From: Pseudoalteromonas luteoviolacea
GTDB taxonomy: Bacteria > Pseudomonadota > Gammaproteobacteria > Enterobacterales > Alteromonadaceae
DNA length: 64,000 nucleotides
Direction of reading: 5' to 3'
Assembly (NCBI RefSeq): GCF_000814765.1
Contig: NZ_JWIC01000004.1
Span: forward strand, 496,001-560,000
This document shows positions 53,471 through 62,731 of the stretch, piece after piece. Within the stretch, counting starts at the first letter, position 1. Each line of letters begins with the position of its first letter. The notes beneath the pieces are model-generated. The model was not told where the DNA came from, searched no databases, and saw only the letters and a program-made list of their open reading frames with translations. Position numbers and translations under genes: made by a program.

Positions 53471-54891
53471 TTGATCCTGAGTCAGGCCTTGAAAACCTCT
53501 TACATGATATTGAAAGCGTTGAGCCGCAAAATGTTGATGACATGCTTGAAGCATTGGAAGTTGAAGCTGATTTAGCTTCTCTTGATGAAGAGCTCATGGC
53601 TGAAGAGGTTGAAATTGATTTGGGGGATGATCCTCTGGGAGATGAAGTGGATCTTCTCAATGAGGAGCCACCGTTAGAACAAGATTTTGTCACCCCCAGT
53701 GAGCAGTTAGGGAGTTATCCCGAGCTTGAGCTAGAAGAAATTGAAGAGCCTGACATTTCATTAGATGAAGCGCCACTTACCGAAGGGGTGAGTGAAGCCG
53801 AGCGTCAACTTGCTGAAAGTCTTGAAAGCCAAAGGGATCTGAACGCAGGTATTGATGGTGATCTAGAAGCTTCCTTTGATGATGAGTTTGACGACCTATT
53901 CGATGATCTAGACGATGAGCCTCTTGCCGAAGAGACGGATTTACTCGCAGAGCCGTCTTCGGATTTATCAGTTGAACATGACGAAGAGTTGGCTGTTGTA
54001 GAAGATGAATTAGATGATCTAGGTATCGATTTAGATACGCCATTTGATGAAGAAGCAGCCATGGCTGCAATGGATAAAGAGCTGCCTAGCGAGCCTGAAC
54101 TGCAAGTAGGAAGTGAATCAGCTGAATTACAAAACCTAGAAATTGATTTAGACACGCCATTTGACGAGTCTGCGGCGCTTGCTTCAATGGAAGCACAAGC
54201 GAGTGGATCTCTGGCAGTTGATGAAACCAGTATTTCTGATACGGTGGAGTCAGCGCCAAATACAGGTATATCAGAAGCTGAATTAGAGCTGGATGTGAGT
54301 GCTGATCCGGATGCATTTTTGGCTGAATTAGATGAAGTGGCTGAAGCGGAGAGTGAGGTCGAGCCCCCAGTCGATATTGATGAAAACGCCATTGAAGATG
54401 CATTCATGGCCGATTTAGAAGGGACTGATTTTGATGCCTTACTTGATGAATATGCTGAGCCTGAAGATATAGAGAATGCGGAGGAGCCTGAACTCGAGGT
54501 CGATTTTGATGCGTTACTCAGTGAAGATTTAGACGAACAGTTTGAAATTGAAGAGGAAGTGCCTCAAGAAACATCCTCGGCAATGCCGGAAGACTTTTTA
54601 GAAATTGAAGACTTAATTGCTGAAAGTGATGATGTAGTACCTGTGGAGGAGCCTTATCAAGCACCTAATATGGATGTCGGGCTGGATGACTTTGAAGAGT
54701 TACTTGCTGGCGATAACCCCACGGATGTCGATTTAGAAGAAGGCGGGTTTTCAGCTAAGTTGGACTTAGCTCGGGCTTATCTTGAAATCGAAGATTTTGA
54801 TGCAGCGGTTTCAGCACTTGATGATGTGATGGAGAATGGTCCGGCATCGGTGCAAGCGGAAGCGAAATTGCTAAAAGAACAAATAAAATAA
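51515..54891 (+). CDS. fimV: FimV, C-terminal part after the frameshift
   Basis: The frame that continues FimV after the lost base. If translated separately the first ATG is at 51874, inside the repeat array and without a clear ribosome site, so it is probably produced only if the frame is restored. After the array (to about 53470) it has a long acidic region with repeats such as NLEIDLDTPFDESAALASM and LDDLGIDLDTPFDEEAAMAAM. It ends in the FimV C-terminal TPR-like domain SAKLDLARAYLEIEDFDAAV (last 45 residues), known to bind partner proteins. This intact conserved end argues that the reading frame has been under selection until recently, or that the frameshift is a sequencing or assembly error. 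Confidence 0.85.
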
Positions 54892-54908
54892 CAAAGACGA
54901 CATAACAA

Positions 54909-54930
54909 AAGGGGGCGATATCGCCCCCTT
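54909..54930 (+). terminator. Terminator after fimV
   Basis: Stem AAGGGGGCGA / TCGCCCCCTT, 18 bases after the fimV stop; a T run is only partly present (CGCTTTAATT). Confidence 0.8.
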
Positions 54931-54997
54931 CGCTTTAATTCCCTACGCCAATAGCATAAAATGCGCGGCTATAAATTAGTGAAGAGTTTGCAAGTGT

Positions 54998-55798
54998 ATG
55001 CGTGTAGTACTAGGTATTGAGTATAACGGCGGCAATTACTCAGGCTGGCAACGTCAAAGTCATGTGAGTAGTGTCCAAGAAGAAATTGAAACAGCGCTTT
55101 CGCGGATCTGTAATCATCCGGTCGAAATTGTCTGTGCTGGTCGTACTGATGCTGGTGTGCATGCGACAGGGCAATTGGTTCATTTTGATACTGATGCTGA
55201 GCGTGAAATGAGTGCGTTTACACTTGGTATGAACTCTCAATTACCTGATGATATTGCCGTACGTTTTGCACAGCAAGTTGATGATGAGTTTCATGCTCGG
55301 TTCAGCGCAACGGCAAGACGATATCGTTATGTGATTTACAACCACACATACCGCCCTGGGATCTTAAGAAATGGTGTCACCCATTATCATCACCCTCTAG
55401 ATGAAAAGAGAATGCAGGCTGCATGTCACCATATGTTAGGTGAACAAGATTTTACCTCATTTAGAGCGGTACATTGCCAATCCAATACGCCATTTAGAAA
55501 TATTCACCATTTACAAGTTGATAGGTTTGGTGATTATGTTGTCATTGATGTGAAGGCGAATGCATTTTTACACCACATGGTGAGAAATATCACAGGGTGT
55601 TTATTAGATATTGGTATTGGTGAGCAGTCCCCTGATTGGATGGCTGAATTATTGGCCATAAAAGATAGAACACAGGCGAGTGCGACGGCAAAGCCCAATG
55701 GTCTATATTTAGTTGATGTGGATTACCCTGAAAAATGGGGGATCCCAAAAATGTCTGTTGGTCCGCTATTCCTACCGGAAGTGGAGATTAAAAAATAA
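54998..55798 (+). CDS. truA: tRNA pseudouridine(38-40) synthase TruA
   Basis: 266 residues (E. coli TruA 270). Start [20 protein letters not shown], catalytic aspartate in [18 protein letters not shown] (about 48-65), [27 protein letters not shown], and [17 protein letters not shown]. It modifies the anticodon stem-loop at positions 38-40. Lies between fimV and accD; in E. coli truA also precedes the dedA-accD-folC block. Confidence 0.96.
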   Translation: MRVVLGIEYNGGNYSGWQRQSHVSSVQEEIETALSRICNHPVEIVCAGRTDAGVHATGQLVHFDTDAEREMSAFTLGMNSQLPDDIAVRFAQQVDDEFHARFSATARRYRYVIYNHTYRPGILRNGVTHYHHPLDEKRMQAACHHMLGEQDFTSFRAVHCQSNTPFRNIHHLQVDRFGDYVVIDVKANAFLHHMVRNITGCLLDIGIGEQSPDWMAELLAIKDRTQASATAKPNGLYLVDVDYPEKWGIPKMSVGPLFLPEVEIKK

Positions 55799-55969
55799 TT
55801 ATTACTTGGGCGCAGATGAAACTGCATAAGCTATTTAATTATACGCAGTAACATTCTTTATACTGCGCATTAAAATCTCAGTTCCTCATGCGTCTATTAC
55901 TTGTTAAGACTACTAAGACCAGTTTTTTATACCGCTGTTGCCTTAAACATGTTTTAATTGGGAAAATCT

Positions 55970-55985
55970 GTCTGTGTGCACAGAC
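55970..55985 (+). promoter_or_regulatory. 16-bp inverted repeat upstream of accD
   Basis: GTCTGTG, TG, CACAGAC, ending 32 bases before the accD ATG. Symmetry and position suggest a dimeric regulator site or an RNA hairpin in the leader. No known regulator consensus is matched. Confidence 0.35.
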
Positions 55986-56017
55986 TAATATACAGAATCA
56001 AGACAAGAGAGTTGCCA

Positions 56018-56893
56018 ATGAGTTGGTTAGAAAAAATCTTGCCTAAAGCTGCTAAATCGGCAGGTAAGAAAGAGGTTCCGGAAGGTGTATGGGCAAAATG
56101 TACGGCCTGTGATTCCATCTTATACAAAGCTGAATTAGAAAAATCGCTTTATGTATGCCCTAAATGTGATCATCATATGCGAATTTCAGCGCGTGAGCGT
56201 CTAGAACGTTTCCTTGATGACGGTGAGCTTGTGGAATTAGGCACTGAGTTTGAGCCGCAAGATGTATTGAAGTTTAAAGACTCCAAAAAGTACTCTGACC
56301 GTATTACTGCCGCACAGAAAGTCAGTGGTGAAAAGGATGCGCTGATCGCGATGAAAGGTCGTTTGAAAGGCATGCCAGTTGCGGCAGTTGCGTTTGAATT
56401 CTCATTTATGGGTGGTTCAATGGCGTCTGTTGTAGGTGCACGCTTTGTTGCGGCTGTGAATGAGTGTCTTGAACACAATATGCCGTTAATTTGTTTCTCG
56501 GCATCAGGCGGTGCACGAATGCAAGAAGCGTTATTCTCACTAATGCAAATGGCTAAAACCAGTGCTGCACTTGCAAAAATGAGCGAGCAAGGCTTGCCGT
56601 TTATCTCTGTATTAACTAACCCAACTATGGGTGGTGTATCAGCTTCATTGGCAATGCTTGGTGATATCAACGTGGGTGAGCCAAAAGCATTAATTGGTTT
56701 TGCTGGTCCTCGTGTAATCGAGCAAACAGTACGTGAAACCTTACCTGAAGGTTTCCAGCGCAGTGAGTTCTTATTAGAGCACGGTGCGATTGATGTGATT
56801 ATTGACCGTCGTGAAATGCGTGACTCTCTAGCACGTATGATTTCTAAGTTTATGGACTTGCCTTCTACAGAACAAGAGCATAGAGTAGCGTAA
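56018..56893 (+). CDS. accD: Acetyl-CoA carboxylase carboxyltransferase beta subunit
   Basis: 291 residues from the ATG at 56018 (product [14 protein letters not shown]); the frame from 55958 carries 20 residues foreign to the family. The four-cysteine zinc ribbon [23 protein letters not shown] (about 27-49) is intact, and the carboxyltransferase core has [37 protein letters not shown] and [19 protein letters not shown]. First committed step of fatty-acid synthesis with AccA. E. coli AccD is 304 residues. Confidence 0.96.
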   Translation: MSWLEKILPKAAKSAGKKEVPEGVWAKCTACDSILYKAELEKSLYVCPKCDHHMRISARERLERFLDDGELVELGTEFEPQDVLKFKDSKKYSDRITAAQKVSGEKDALIAMKGRLKGMPVAAVAFEFSFMGGSMASVVGARFVAAVNECLEHNMPLICFSASGGARMQEALFSLMQMAKTSAALAKMSEQGLPFISVLTNPTMGGVSASLAMLGDINVGEPKALIGFAGPRVIEQTVRETLPEGFQRSEFLLEHGAIDVIIDRREMRDSLARMISKFMDLPSTEQEHRVA

Positions 56894-56915
56894 ATTTTTC
56901 GAAATTGAGCTAGCT

Positions 56916-58178
56916 ATGTCACACATCAAACCTAGCCAATCATCGAGCTTAGATGATTGGCTTTGTTATTTAGAGCAACTGCACCCTGCAAATATTGAAA
57001 TGGGGTTAGAGCGGGTTGCTCAAGTCGCAAATAATATCCAATTACTCGATACGCGCAGTAAAATAATCCTAGTTGGTGGCACTAACGGTAAAGGTACAAC
57101 CGCTCGCTGTATGGAAGCGATGTTACTTTCACAAGGCTATTCAGTTGGTACCTACGCTTCCCCTCACCTTATCCGCTATAACGAGCGCGTGCGTATTAAT
57201 GGTCAAGAATTGGCAGACCAAGATCATGTGGACGCGTTTTATCAATTGGAGCAAGGCCGCGGCGAAACTCAACTGACTTATTTTGAATATGGGACGCTCG
57301 GCGCGCTGGCTCTATTCAAACGCTACGAAGTGGATTACGTGCTGCTTGAAGTGGGGTTAGGAGGTCGTTATGATGCGACAAACATTGTCACGCCATATGC
57401 GAGCATTATTACTACTATAGACTTGGATCATAAAGAGTACTTAGGTGATACACGTGAGCTTGTTGGCTATGATAAGGCGGGTATCTTTAGGACTAACACC
57501 CCTGCGATCGTGGGCGATCTTAATATCCCTCATACTGTCACGGATTACGGTGATGAAATTAACGCAGATATGATTTTATCAAAGCGGGATTTTATCTTCA
57601 CACCACTTGATCATGGTTTGCGCTGGCAGTATCAAGACTATGATATGACTTTAGCACCGCCTGCTATTCCTGCTCAGAATGTGGCAACGGCGTTGACCGC
57701 GTTAGCACGGTTGAACCTGCTACCTGAACAGACCAAAATAGTTGAGATACTAGATAATTTGCAGGTTGAAGGTCGCTTTCAAAAACTCAGTGACTCTCCT
57801 CTAGTATACACAGATGTGGCTCATAACCCTGAATCAGCACGTTATTTACGTACAAAGTTACTCGACTTAAAAAATCAGGGCTTTAAAATTAATGTCTTAG
57901 TCGCTATGCTTGCTGATAAAGACAAAGTCGCAGTTATTGATGAATTGCGTGATGTTGTCGATCATTGGACATGTGCTGCGCTCAGTGGACCTCGTGCTGA
58001 AAGTGCAGAGAATATGCGAGTAGCGTTAGGAAAAGTGCAGCAGCAAGAGATTGCTGTTTTTGATTCAGTACACTTAGCACTAGATACATTGGTACCGGCA
58101 CAAGAAGCGCACTCGGTACTTATTATATTTGGCTCATTCTTCACAGTCGCTGATGCCATACAGTATTGGAAAAAATAG
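56916..58178 (+). CDS. folC: Folylpolyglutamate/dihydrofolate synthase FolC
   Basis: 420 residues (E. coli 422). ATP loop VGGTNGKGTTARCMEAML (about 49-66), SPHLIRYNERVRINGQ, EVGLGGRYDATNIV, TTIDLDHKEYLG, DKAGIFR and the C-terminal VEGRFQKL, DVAHNPESARYL. It makes dihydrofolate and adds glutamates to folates. It follows accD by 22 bp, in the conserved accD-folC-dedD-cvpA-purF order. Confidence 0.95.
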   Translation: MSHIKPSQSSSLDDWLCYLEQLHPANIEMGLERVAQVANNIQLLDTRSKIILVGGTNGKGTTARCMEAMLLSQGYSVGTYASPHLIRYNERVRINGQELADQDHVDAFYQLEQGRGETQLTYFEYGTLGALALFKRYEVDYVLLEVGLGGRYDATNIVTPYASIITTIDLDHKEYLGDTRELVGYDKAGIFRTNTPAIVGDLNIPHTVTDYGDEINADMILSKRDFIFTPLDHGLRWQYQDYDMTLAPPAIPAQNVATALTALARLNLLPEQTKIVEILDNLQVEGRFQKLSDSPLVYTDVAHNPESARYLRTKLLDLKNQGFKINVLVAMLADKDKVAVIDELRDVVDHWTCAALSGPRAESAENMRVALGKVQQQEIAVFDSVHLALDTLVPAQEAHSVLIIFGSFFTVADAIQYWKK

Positions 58179-58188
58179 AGAGTAAGAT

Positions 58189-58917
58189 GTGAACTCAGGA
58201 TTTGTAAATCGCCTCGTAGGTACCAGTATCATAGTGATCGCTGCCATCGTGTTTATTCCAAATATTTTGGATGGCGAAAAAGTGCATTACAAAGAGGGGT
58301 TTCAACAAATTCCTGAGCGACCTGAATTTACGTCTATTGATTTGCAAGAGACGGTAGATGCACGCGCCGAATTGGCTGTGCAGCCCAAACCTGAAGTGAT
58401 TGAAGATATTCCTGCCGATGATATGTCTGCGGGTGTAAGCGAGGAAGAACCATCGCCGGCGATAGAAGTAACGGAGGGGAACCCAGCCCAGTCAGCTCAA
58501 ACAGAGTCTACTGAGTCTGAGGCGCAACTAGTGGTTGCAGTACCCAGTGAGCCGCAAACTGAGCCTGAACCTAAGCAGCCTATTGAAGAGCAAATTACAG
58601 AACCTAAGAAAGTGGTGACCGCAGAGACCAAAGCCCCCAAGCTAGCACGTCCAGAGAGTTCAAACTTTTCGAAGATGGCGTATGTAATACAGCTTGGCAG
58701 CTTTTCTCATAAAGCAAATGTTGATGCACTGACTGCTAAGCTTAAGCTCAATGGCTTTAAAACTTTTACTCGCCCCGTTAAAACTCCCAATGGTACGCTG
58801 ACAAAAGTATTTGTTGGACCAGATTTAAATAAGCAAAAACTTGAAGCTAAGTTACCAGAATTAAAGAAGTTAACTAAGCTCAACGGCCGACTTACCCAAT
58901 TTAAGGTTGCAAATTGA
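58189..58917 (+). CDS. dedD: SPOR-domain division protein DedD
   Basis: 242 residues, GTG start 10 bp after folC. One N-terminal membrane helix (about 9-25, GTSIIVIAAIVFIPNIL) followed by DGEKVHYKEGF, as in DedD. A Pro/Glu-rich linker (about 60-155) leads to the SPOR domain (about 163-242: YVIQLGSFSHKANVDALTAK, TKVFVGPDLNKQKLEAKL), which binds denuded septal peptidoglycan. It localises to the division site in E. coli. Confidence 0.9.
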   Translation: MNSGFVNRLVGTSIIVIAAIVFIPNILDGEKVHYKEGFQQIPERPEFTSIDLQETVDARAELAVQPKPEVIEDIPADDMSAGVSEEEPSPAIEVTEGNPAQSAQTESTESEAQLVVAVPSEPQTEPEPKQPIEEQITEPKKVVTAETKAPKLARPESSNFSKMAYVIQLGSFSHKANVDALTAKLKLNGFKTFTRPVKTPNGTLTKVFVGPDLNKQKLEAKLPELKKLTKLNGRLTQFKVAN

Positions 58918-58978
58918 TCTGGCAATTCTAGGGCGTGTCTTATAAAATGCGCCCAAAATTAACGACTTGTTGGTTATT

Positions 58979-59473
58979 ATGATTTGGGTTGATTACGCCA
59001 TATTTACAGTTGTCGGTATTTCTACCTTTTTTGGCCTAATACGCGGCTTTGTAAAAGAAGCTATGTCCCTTGTAGTTTGGGTTGGCGCATTCTTTATATC
59101 CAGTCTATTTTATCAATATCTATCCACTTTCCTTACCTTTGTTTCAGAACCCCTTTTAAGAAACGCAGCAGCAATAGCCATACTATTTGTCGCGACGCTG
59201 GTATTAGGTGGATTGGTTAATTTTATATTGGGTGAACTTGTACAGCGTACAGGATTATCTGGCACAGACCGCGTTGTTGGCATCTTATTTGGTGCAATGC
59301 GTGGGGTATTAGTGGTCAGCGCCCTGTTGTTCTTTCTCGATGCTTTCACCAAAGCCCCAGATACAGATTGGTGGAAGGCGTCGGTAGTAATCCCTGAATT
59401 TGGATTTGTTATTGAGTGGTTTTTCTCTTATTTGGAGAACAATTCAAGCTTTTTAAATTCAGCAAACCGTTAA
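58979..59473 (+). CDS. cvpA: CvpA family membrane protein
   Basis: 164 residues from the ATG at 58979 (product [16 protein letters not shown]. coli MVWIDYAII), an upstream TTG at 58967 being less likely. Four membrane helices, then the conserved [20 protein letters not shown] and LFFLDAFT blocks. E. coli CvpA is needed for colicin V production and bile resistance; the activity is unknown. It directly precedes purF, as in E. coli. Confidence 0.94.
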   Translation: MIWVDYAIFTVVGISTFFGLIRGFVKEAMSLVVWVGAFFISSLFYQYLSTFLTFVSEPLLRNAAAIAILFVATLVLGGLVNFILGELVQRTGLSGTDRVVGILFGAMRGVLVVSALLFFLDAFTKAPDTDWWKASVVIPEFGFVIEWFFSYLENNSSFLNSANR

Positions 59474-59491
59474 TCGGCGAGGAATTTTTTA

Positions 59492-61018
59492 ATGTGTGGT
59501 ATCGTTGGGATAGTCGGAACATCTCCTGTTAATCAGGCTTTGTATGACGGCTTAACTGTTTTGCAACACCGCGGTCAAGATGCAGCGGGCATCATTACCA
59601 TTGACAACAATACGTTTAGCCTTCGCAAGGCAAACGGCTTGGTAAAAGACGTGTTTCACACACGTCACATGAAACGACTACAGGGCAACATTGGTATTGG
59701 CCATGTGCGTTACCCGACAGCAGGTTCTTCAAGCTCTGCTGAAGCGCAGCCTTTCTATGTAAACTCTCCATTTGGTATCTCATTAGCGCACAATGGTAAT
59801 TTGACCAATGCCGCGGAGTTAAAAGAGCGTTTGTTTACCAAGGCTAGACGTCATGTAAACACAACATCAGACTCTGAGATCCTGCTAAACATCCTTGCTT
59901 ATGAGCTAGGTTGCAGCGACAAAATGAAGCTGGATGCAGATGACATGTTTACCGCAATTGCCGCGGTGAATGCGCAGTGTTCAGGTGGTTATGCAAGTAT
60001 CGCAATGATCATTGGCCACGGCATGTTAGCGTTCCGTGACCCGCATGGTATTCGCCCATTGGTATTTGGTAAACGTGACACAGACAATGGTACTGAGTAC
60101 ATGTTTGCTTCTGAAAGCGTAGCATTGGCGACAGATGGCTTTGACTTCGTGCGTGATGTTGCCCCAGGTGAAGCGATTTATGTAACCGAAGATGGTCAAT
60201 TTTTCTCGAAGATGTGTGCTGATAAAACCATGTTAGCGCCGTGTATTTTTGAGTTTGTTTACTTTGCTCGTCCAGATTCGACCATCGACAACATGTCAGT
60301 TTATGCGTCACGCGTGAATATGGGTACTAAGCTGGGTGAAAAGATCCAACGTGAGTGGGCGGATAAAGACATTGATGTGGTTATTCCAATCCCTGAGACC
60401 TCATGTGATATCGCCCTTGAAATTGCCTCAGTACTCAACCTGCCATATCGTCAAGGGTTTGTGAAAAACCGTTATATCGGCCGTACGTTTATCATGCCAG
60501 GGCAAGAGCAGCGTAAGAAGTCAGTACGTCGCAAGCTTAATGCCATCGACAGAGAGTTTGTCGGTAAAAATGTTTTACTAGTAGATGACTCGATTGTACG
60601 TGGTACAACTTCAGCACAAATCGTTGAAATGGCGAGAGAGGCAGGTGCAAAAAATGTTTACTTTGCATCAGCAGCTCCTGAGGTACGCTTCCCGAACGTA
60701 TATGGTATCGATATGCCGTCGGCAGCTGAGTTGATCGCGCATGGTCGTGAACTCGAGGATATCAATGCGAGCATTGGCTCAGATGGTTTGATTTATCAAT
60801 CTCTTGAAGATTTAATTGCAGCAGTTCGCATTGAAAATCCTGAGATCAGTCAGTTTGAAACATCGGTATTTGACGGTCAGTACATCACAGGTGATGTCGA
60901 TCAAGATTACCTAAACCGTATCGATGCACTGAGAAATGACTCAGCAAAATCAACGCGTGAGCAAGCGATGTCAGCGAGTTTAGAGCTGCATAATCAAGAA
61001 ACAGGCGAAGGCGAATAA
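59492..61018 (+). CDS. purF: Amidophosphoribosyltransferase
   Basis: 508 residues (E. coli 505). Committed step of purine synthesis, making phosphoribosylamine from PRPP and glutamine. The nucleophilic cysteine is exposed at residue 2 (MCGIVGIVG, no propeptide as in E. coli), with the glutaminase motifs HRGQDAAGI and [12 protein letters not shown], and the PRPP loop [17 protein letters not shown] (about 363-380). RBS GAGGAA upstream. 18 bp after cvpA; end marked by a strong terminator. Confidence 0.97.
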   Translation: MCGIVGIVGTSPVNQALYDGLTVLQHRGQDAAGIITIDNNTFSLRKANGLVKDVFHTRHMKRLQGNIGIGHVRYPTAGSSSSAEAQPFYVNSPFGISLAHNGNLTNAAELKERLFTKARRHVNTTSDSEILLNILAYELGCSDKMKLDADDMFTAIAAVNAQCSGGYASIAMIIGHGMLAFRDPHGIRPLVFGKRDTDNGTEYMFASESVALATDGFDFVRDVAPGEAIYVTEDGQFFSKMCADKTMLAPCIFEFVYFARPDSTIDNMSVYASRVNMGTKLGEKIQREWADKDIDVVIPIPETSCDIALEIASVLNLPYRQGFVKNRYIGRTFIMPGQEQRKKSVRRKLNAIDREFVGKNVLLVDDSIVRGTTSAQIVEMAREAGAKNVYFASAAPEVRFPNVYGIDMPSAAELIAHGRELEDINASIGSDGLIYQSLEDLIAAVRIENPEISQFETSVFDGQYITGDVDQDYLNRIDALRNDSAKSTREQAMSASLELHNQETGEGE

Positions 61019-61042
61019 GCAACGCTTACACTTGAATATGTA

Positions 61043-61074
61043 AAAAGGGCGATGGTGAATACCATCGCCCTTTT
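61043..61074. terminator. Bidirectional terminator after purF
   Basis: A 14-bp perfect stem AAAAGGGCGATGGT / ACCATCGCCCTTTT with loop GAAT, between convergent genes. Confidence 0.95.
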
Positions 61075-61128
61075 AGTTTGATTTCGTTTTTAGGATAAAA
61101 GCAAGGTAGCGCGAATCACCACGCTACC

Positions 61129-61728
61129 CTAAGTAAATGTAGGGCTAATTATGCCATTCGTCCATAAAATCGCCGTTGCAGCAAGAATGATCACCAATAA
61201 GATAAGTCCACAGGTGACCATTGAACTGGCGTAGATAAAGCCTCTCTCTTCGGGAATATGCATGAGAATAGGCACACCCGTGTAAAGTAAGTAGACAGAG
61301 TAGGCGACAGAGACGATGCCAACACTAACTACAAACCAAAGCTCAGGATAAATGGCGGCAATGGCTGACATAAAGAGTGGCGTTGACGTGTAAGCTGCCA
61401 GTTCAAGGGTTTGCGTAAAAGTTGGGGCAGCGCCAAAGGTGACCGCCATCCAATGCGCTAAATAGGCAAGTGCAAATACACCGATGATCAGTGCAAAGTA
61501 CATAGCAATTGCAATGAGCAGCGCACTTTCATGAGTAAGATATACCGCTTCTCCCGCACCAATTTTCCAACCTAAGTGAACAGAAGAAATGTATCCCATA
61601 ATACTCGGGATCAGGGCTATTACTATCATATGGGATAGACTAAAGCTGGCATTTTCATGATGGTTGTCAATCGTCTGCCACTCCTCAATAGGGTGAGCAT
61701 AGAGCCCCCATAAGTGGTTTAAAATCAT
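61129..61728 (-). CDS. Yip1-family membrane protein
   Basis: 199 residues, about five membrane helices. The N-terminus MILNHLWGLYAHPIEEWQTI followed by SHMIVIALIPSIMGYISS is the usual opening of bacterial Yip1 (PF04893) proteins, and TQTLELAAYTSTPLFMSAIAAIYP is the second family block. Function in bacteria is unknown. Convergent with purF and divergent from miaE. Confidence 0.82.
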   Translation of the reverse strand: MILNHLWGLYAHPIEEWQTIDNHHENASFSLSHMIVIALIPSIMGYISSVHLGWKIGAGEAVYLTHESALLIAIAMYFALIIGVFALAYLAHWMAVTFGAAPTFTQTLELAAYTSTPLFMSAIAAIYPELWFVVSVGIVSVAYSVYLLYTGVPILMHIPEERGFIYASSMVTCGLILLVIILAATAILWTNGIISPTFT

Positions 61729-61928
61729 ACAAAGCCTCTCTTTTTTGAGTGTTTTTCACACAACCTCAATTAACATATGAAATATTGGTTAAATTTTGTC
61801 AAGCAACTCGGGTTAAACGACAGGTGTTCTTGATCCTAAACAATTGAGCCATGTTATTTCCGCTACGCCAAGATAGAGTGGTACGGTGAGTGTGTGATAG
61901 AATTGCGCCATTAGTTCGAAATATTTTG

Positions 61929-62723
61929 ATGATGATGCTAGATAAATACGCAGATTTGCTTGCACCGATATACGAGTTCTTGGGTACATGTACACCCGAC
62001 AGTTGGATTGAAGAGGCTAAAAAGCCTGAAAACTTGCAACGACTACTTGTTGACCATATGCATTGTGAATTAAAAGCGGCGCAAAGCGCTGCGTTTTTAA
62101 TTCGTAAATATGCAGTGGACAATCAGTCTGCAAAAACGTTGTTGGGCTGGGTAAAGCCTTATGAGGACTTTGTATATCGTAAAATAGGTGACGGCACGTT
62201 TGCAGCGAGCAAAAATGAGTTAATTGGCAGCTTAACTGCAAAACCAGAATATGCCTATAACCAAGATATATTAGACAAAATGGTGCGTCTTATTAAAGAA
62301 GAGCTGCATCATTTTGAGCAGGTGCTTGAGATCATTCAGCAAAGAGGCTTGCGTGTACAAAGCCTAAATGCTTCTCGCTATGCTGCGGGTATGATCAAGC
62401 ATGTACGCACGTTTGAGCCAGCTGCGCTCATTGATAAGCTCATTATTGGTGCATTCATCGAGGCGAGGTCGTGTGAGCGCTTTGCTAAGCTTGCGCCATT
62501 TTTAGATGATGAACTGGCGCGTTTTTATGTATCACTACTGCGTTCTGAAGCACGCCACTATCAAGATTATATTGAGCTTGCTGAGCAAGTCGCACAGGCA
62601 ACCGATCCGACACGTTTTGATGTAACTGCGCGCATTGCCGAGTTTAAAGCCATTGAAAATGCACTCATAGATACACCAGATGAAGACTTTAAATTCCACA
62701 GTGGTGTGCCTGTAGCGGCATAA
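61929..62723 (+). CDS. miaE: tRNA-(ms2io6A)-hydroxylase MiaE
   Basis: 264 residues from the first of three consecutive ATGs at 61929, 61932 and 61935 (no clear ribosome site decides between them; Salmonella MiaE 270). A non-haem di-iron monooxygenase that hydroxylates the isopentenyl group of ms2i6A37 in tRNA. Iron ligand motifs CELKAAQSAAFLIRKY, KEELHHFEQVLEII, EARSCERFAKLAP and SLLRSEARHYQDY are intact, and the C-terminal FHSGVPVAA is identical to Salmonella. Stops 8 bases before the convergent gene. Confidence 0.96.
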   Translation: MMMLDKYADLLAPIYEFLGTCTPDSWIEEAKKPENLQRLLVDHMHCELKAAQSAAFLIRKYAVDNQSAKTLLGWVKPYEDFVYRKIGDGTFAASKNELIGSLTAKPEYAYNQDILDKMVRLIKEELHHFEQVLEIIQQRGLRVQSLNASRYAAGMIKHVRTFEPAALIDKLIIGAFIEARSCERFAKLAPFLDDELARFYVSLLRSEARHYQDYIELAEQVAQATDPTRFDVTARIAEFKAIENALIDTPDEDFKFHSGVPVAA

Positions 62724-62731
62724 AAACTAAA

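Noticed and set aside
51195..53693. Long minus-strand frames of 832 and 715 codons (Ser-Gly-Ser-Ala repeats and Leu-Ala-Leu repeats) opposite fimV
   Set aside because: They are mirror images of the 18-bp EPELEA array, which contains no stop in any of these frames; there is no start context, signal or family pattern.
55592..55592. A rearrangement breakpoint between fimV and truA/accD (dedA missing relative to E. coli)
   Set aside because: Absence of dedA here is a common difference among gammaproteobacteria, and no mobile-element trace is seen.
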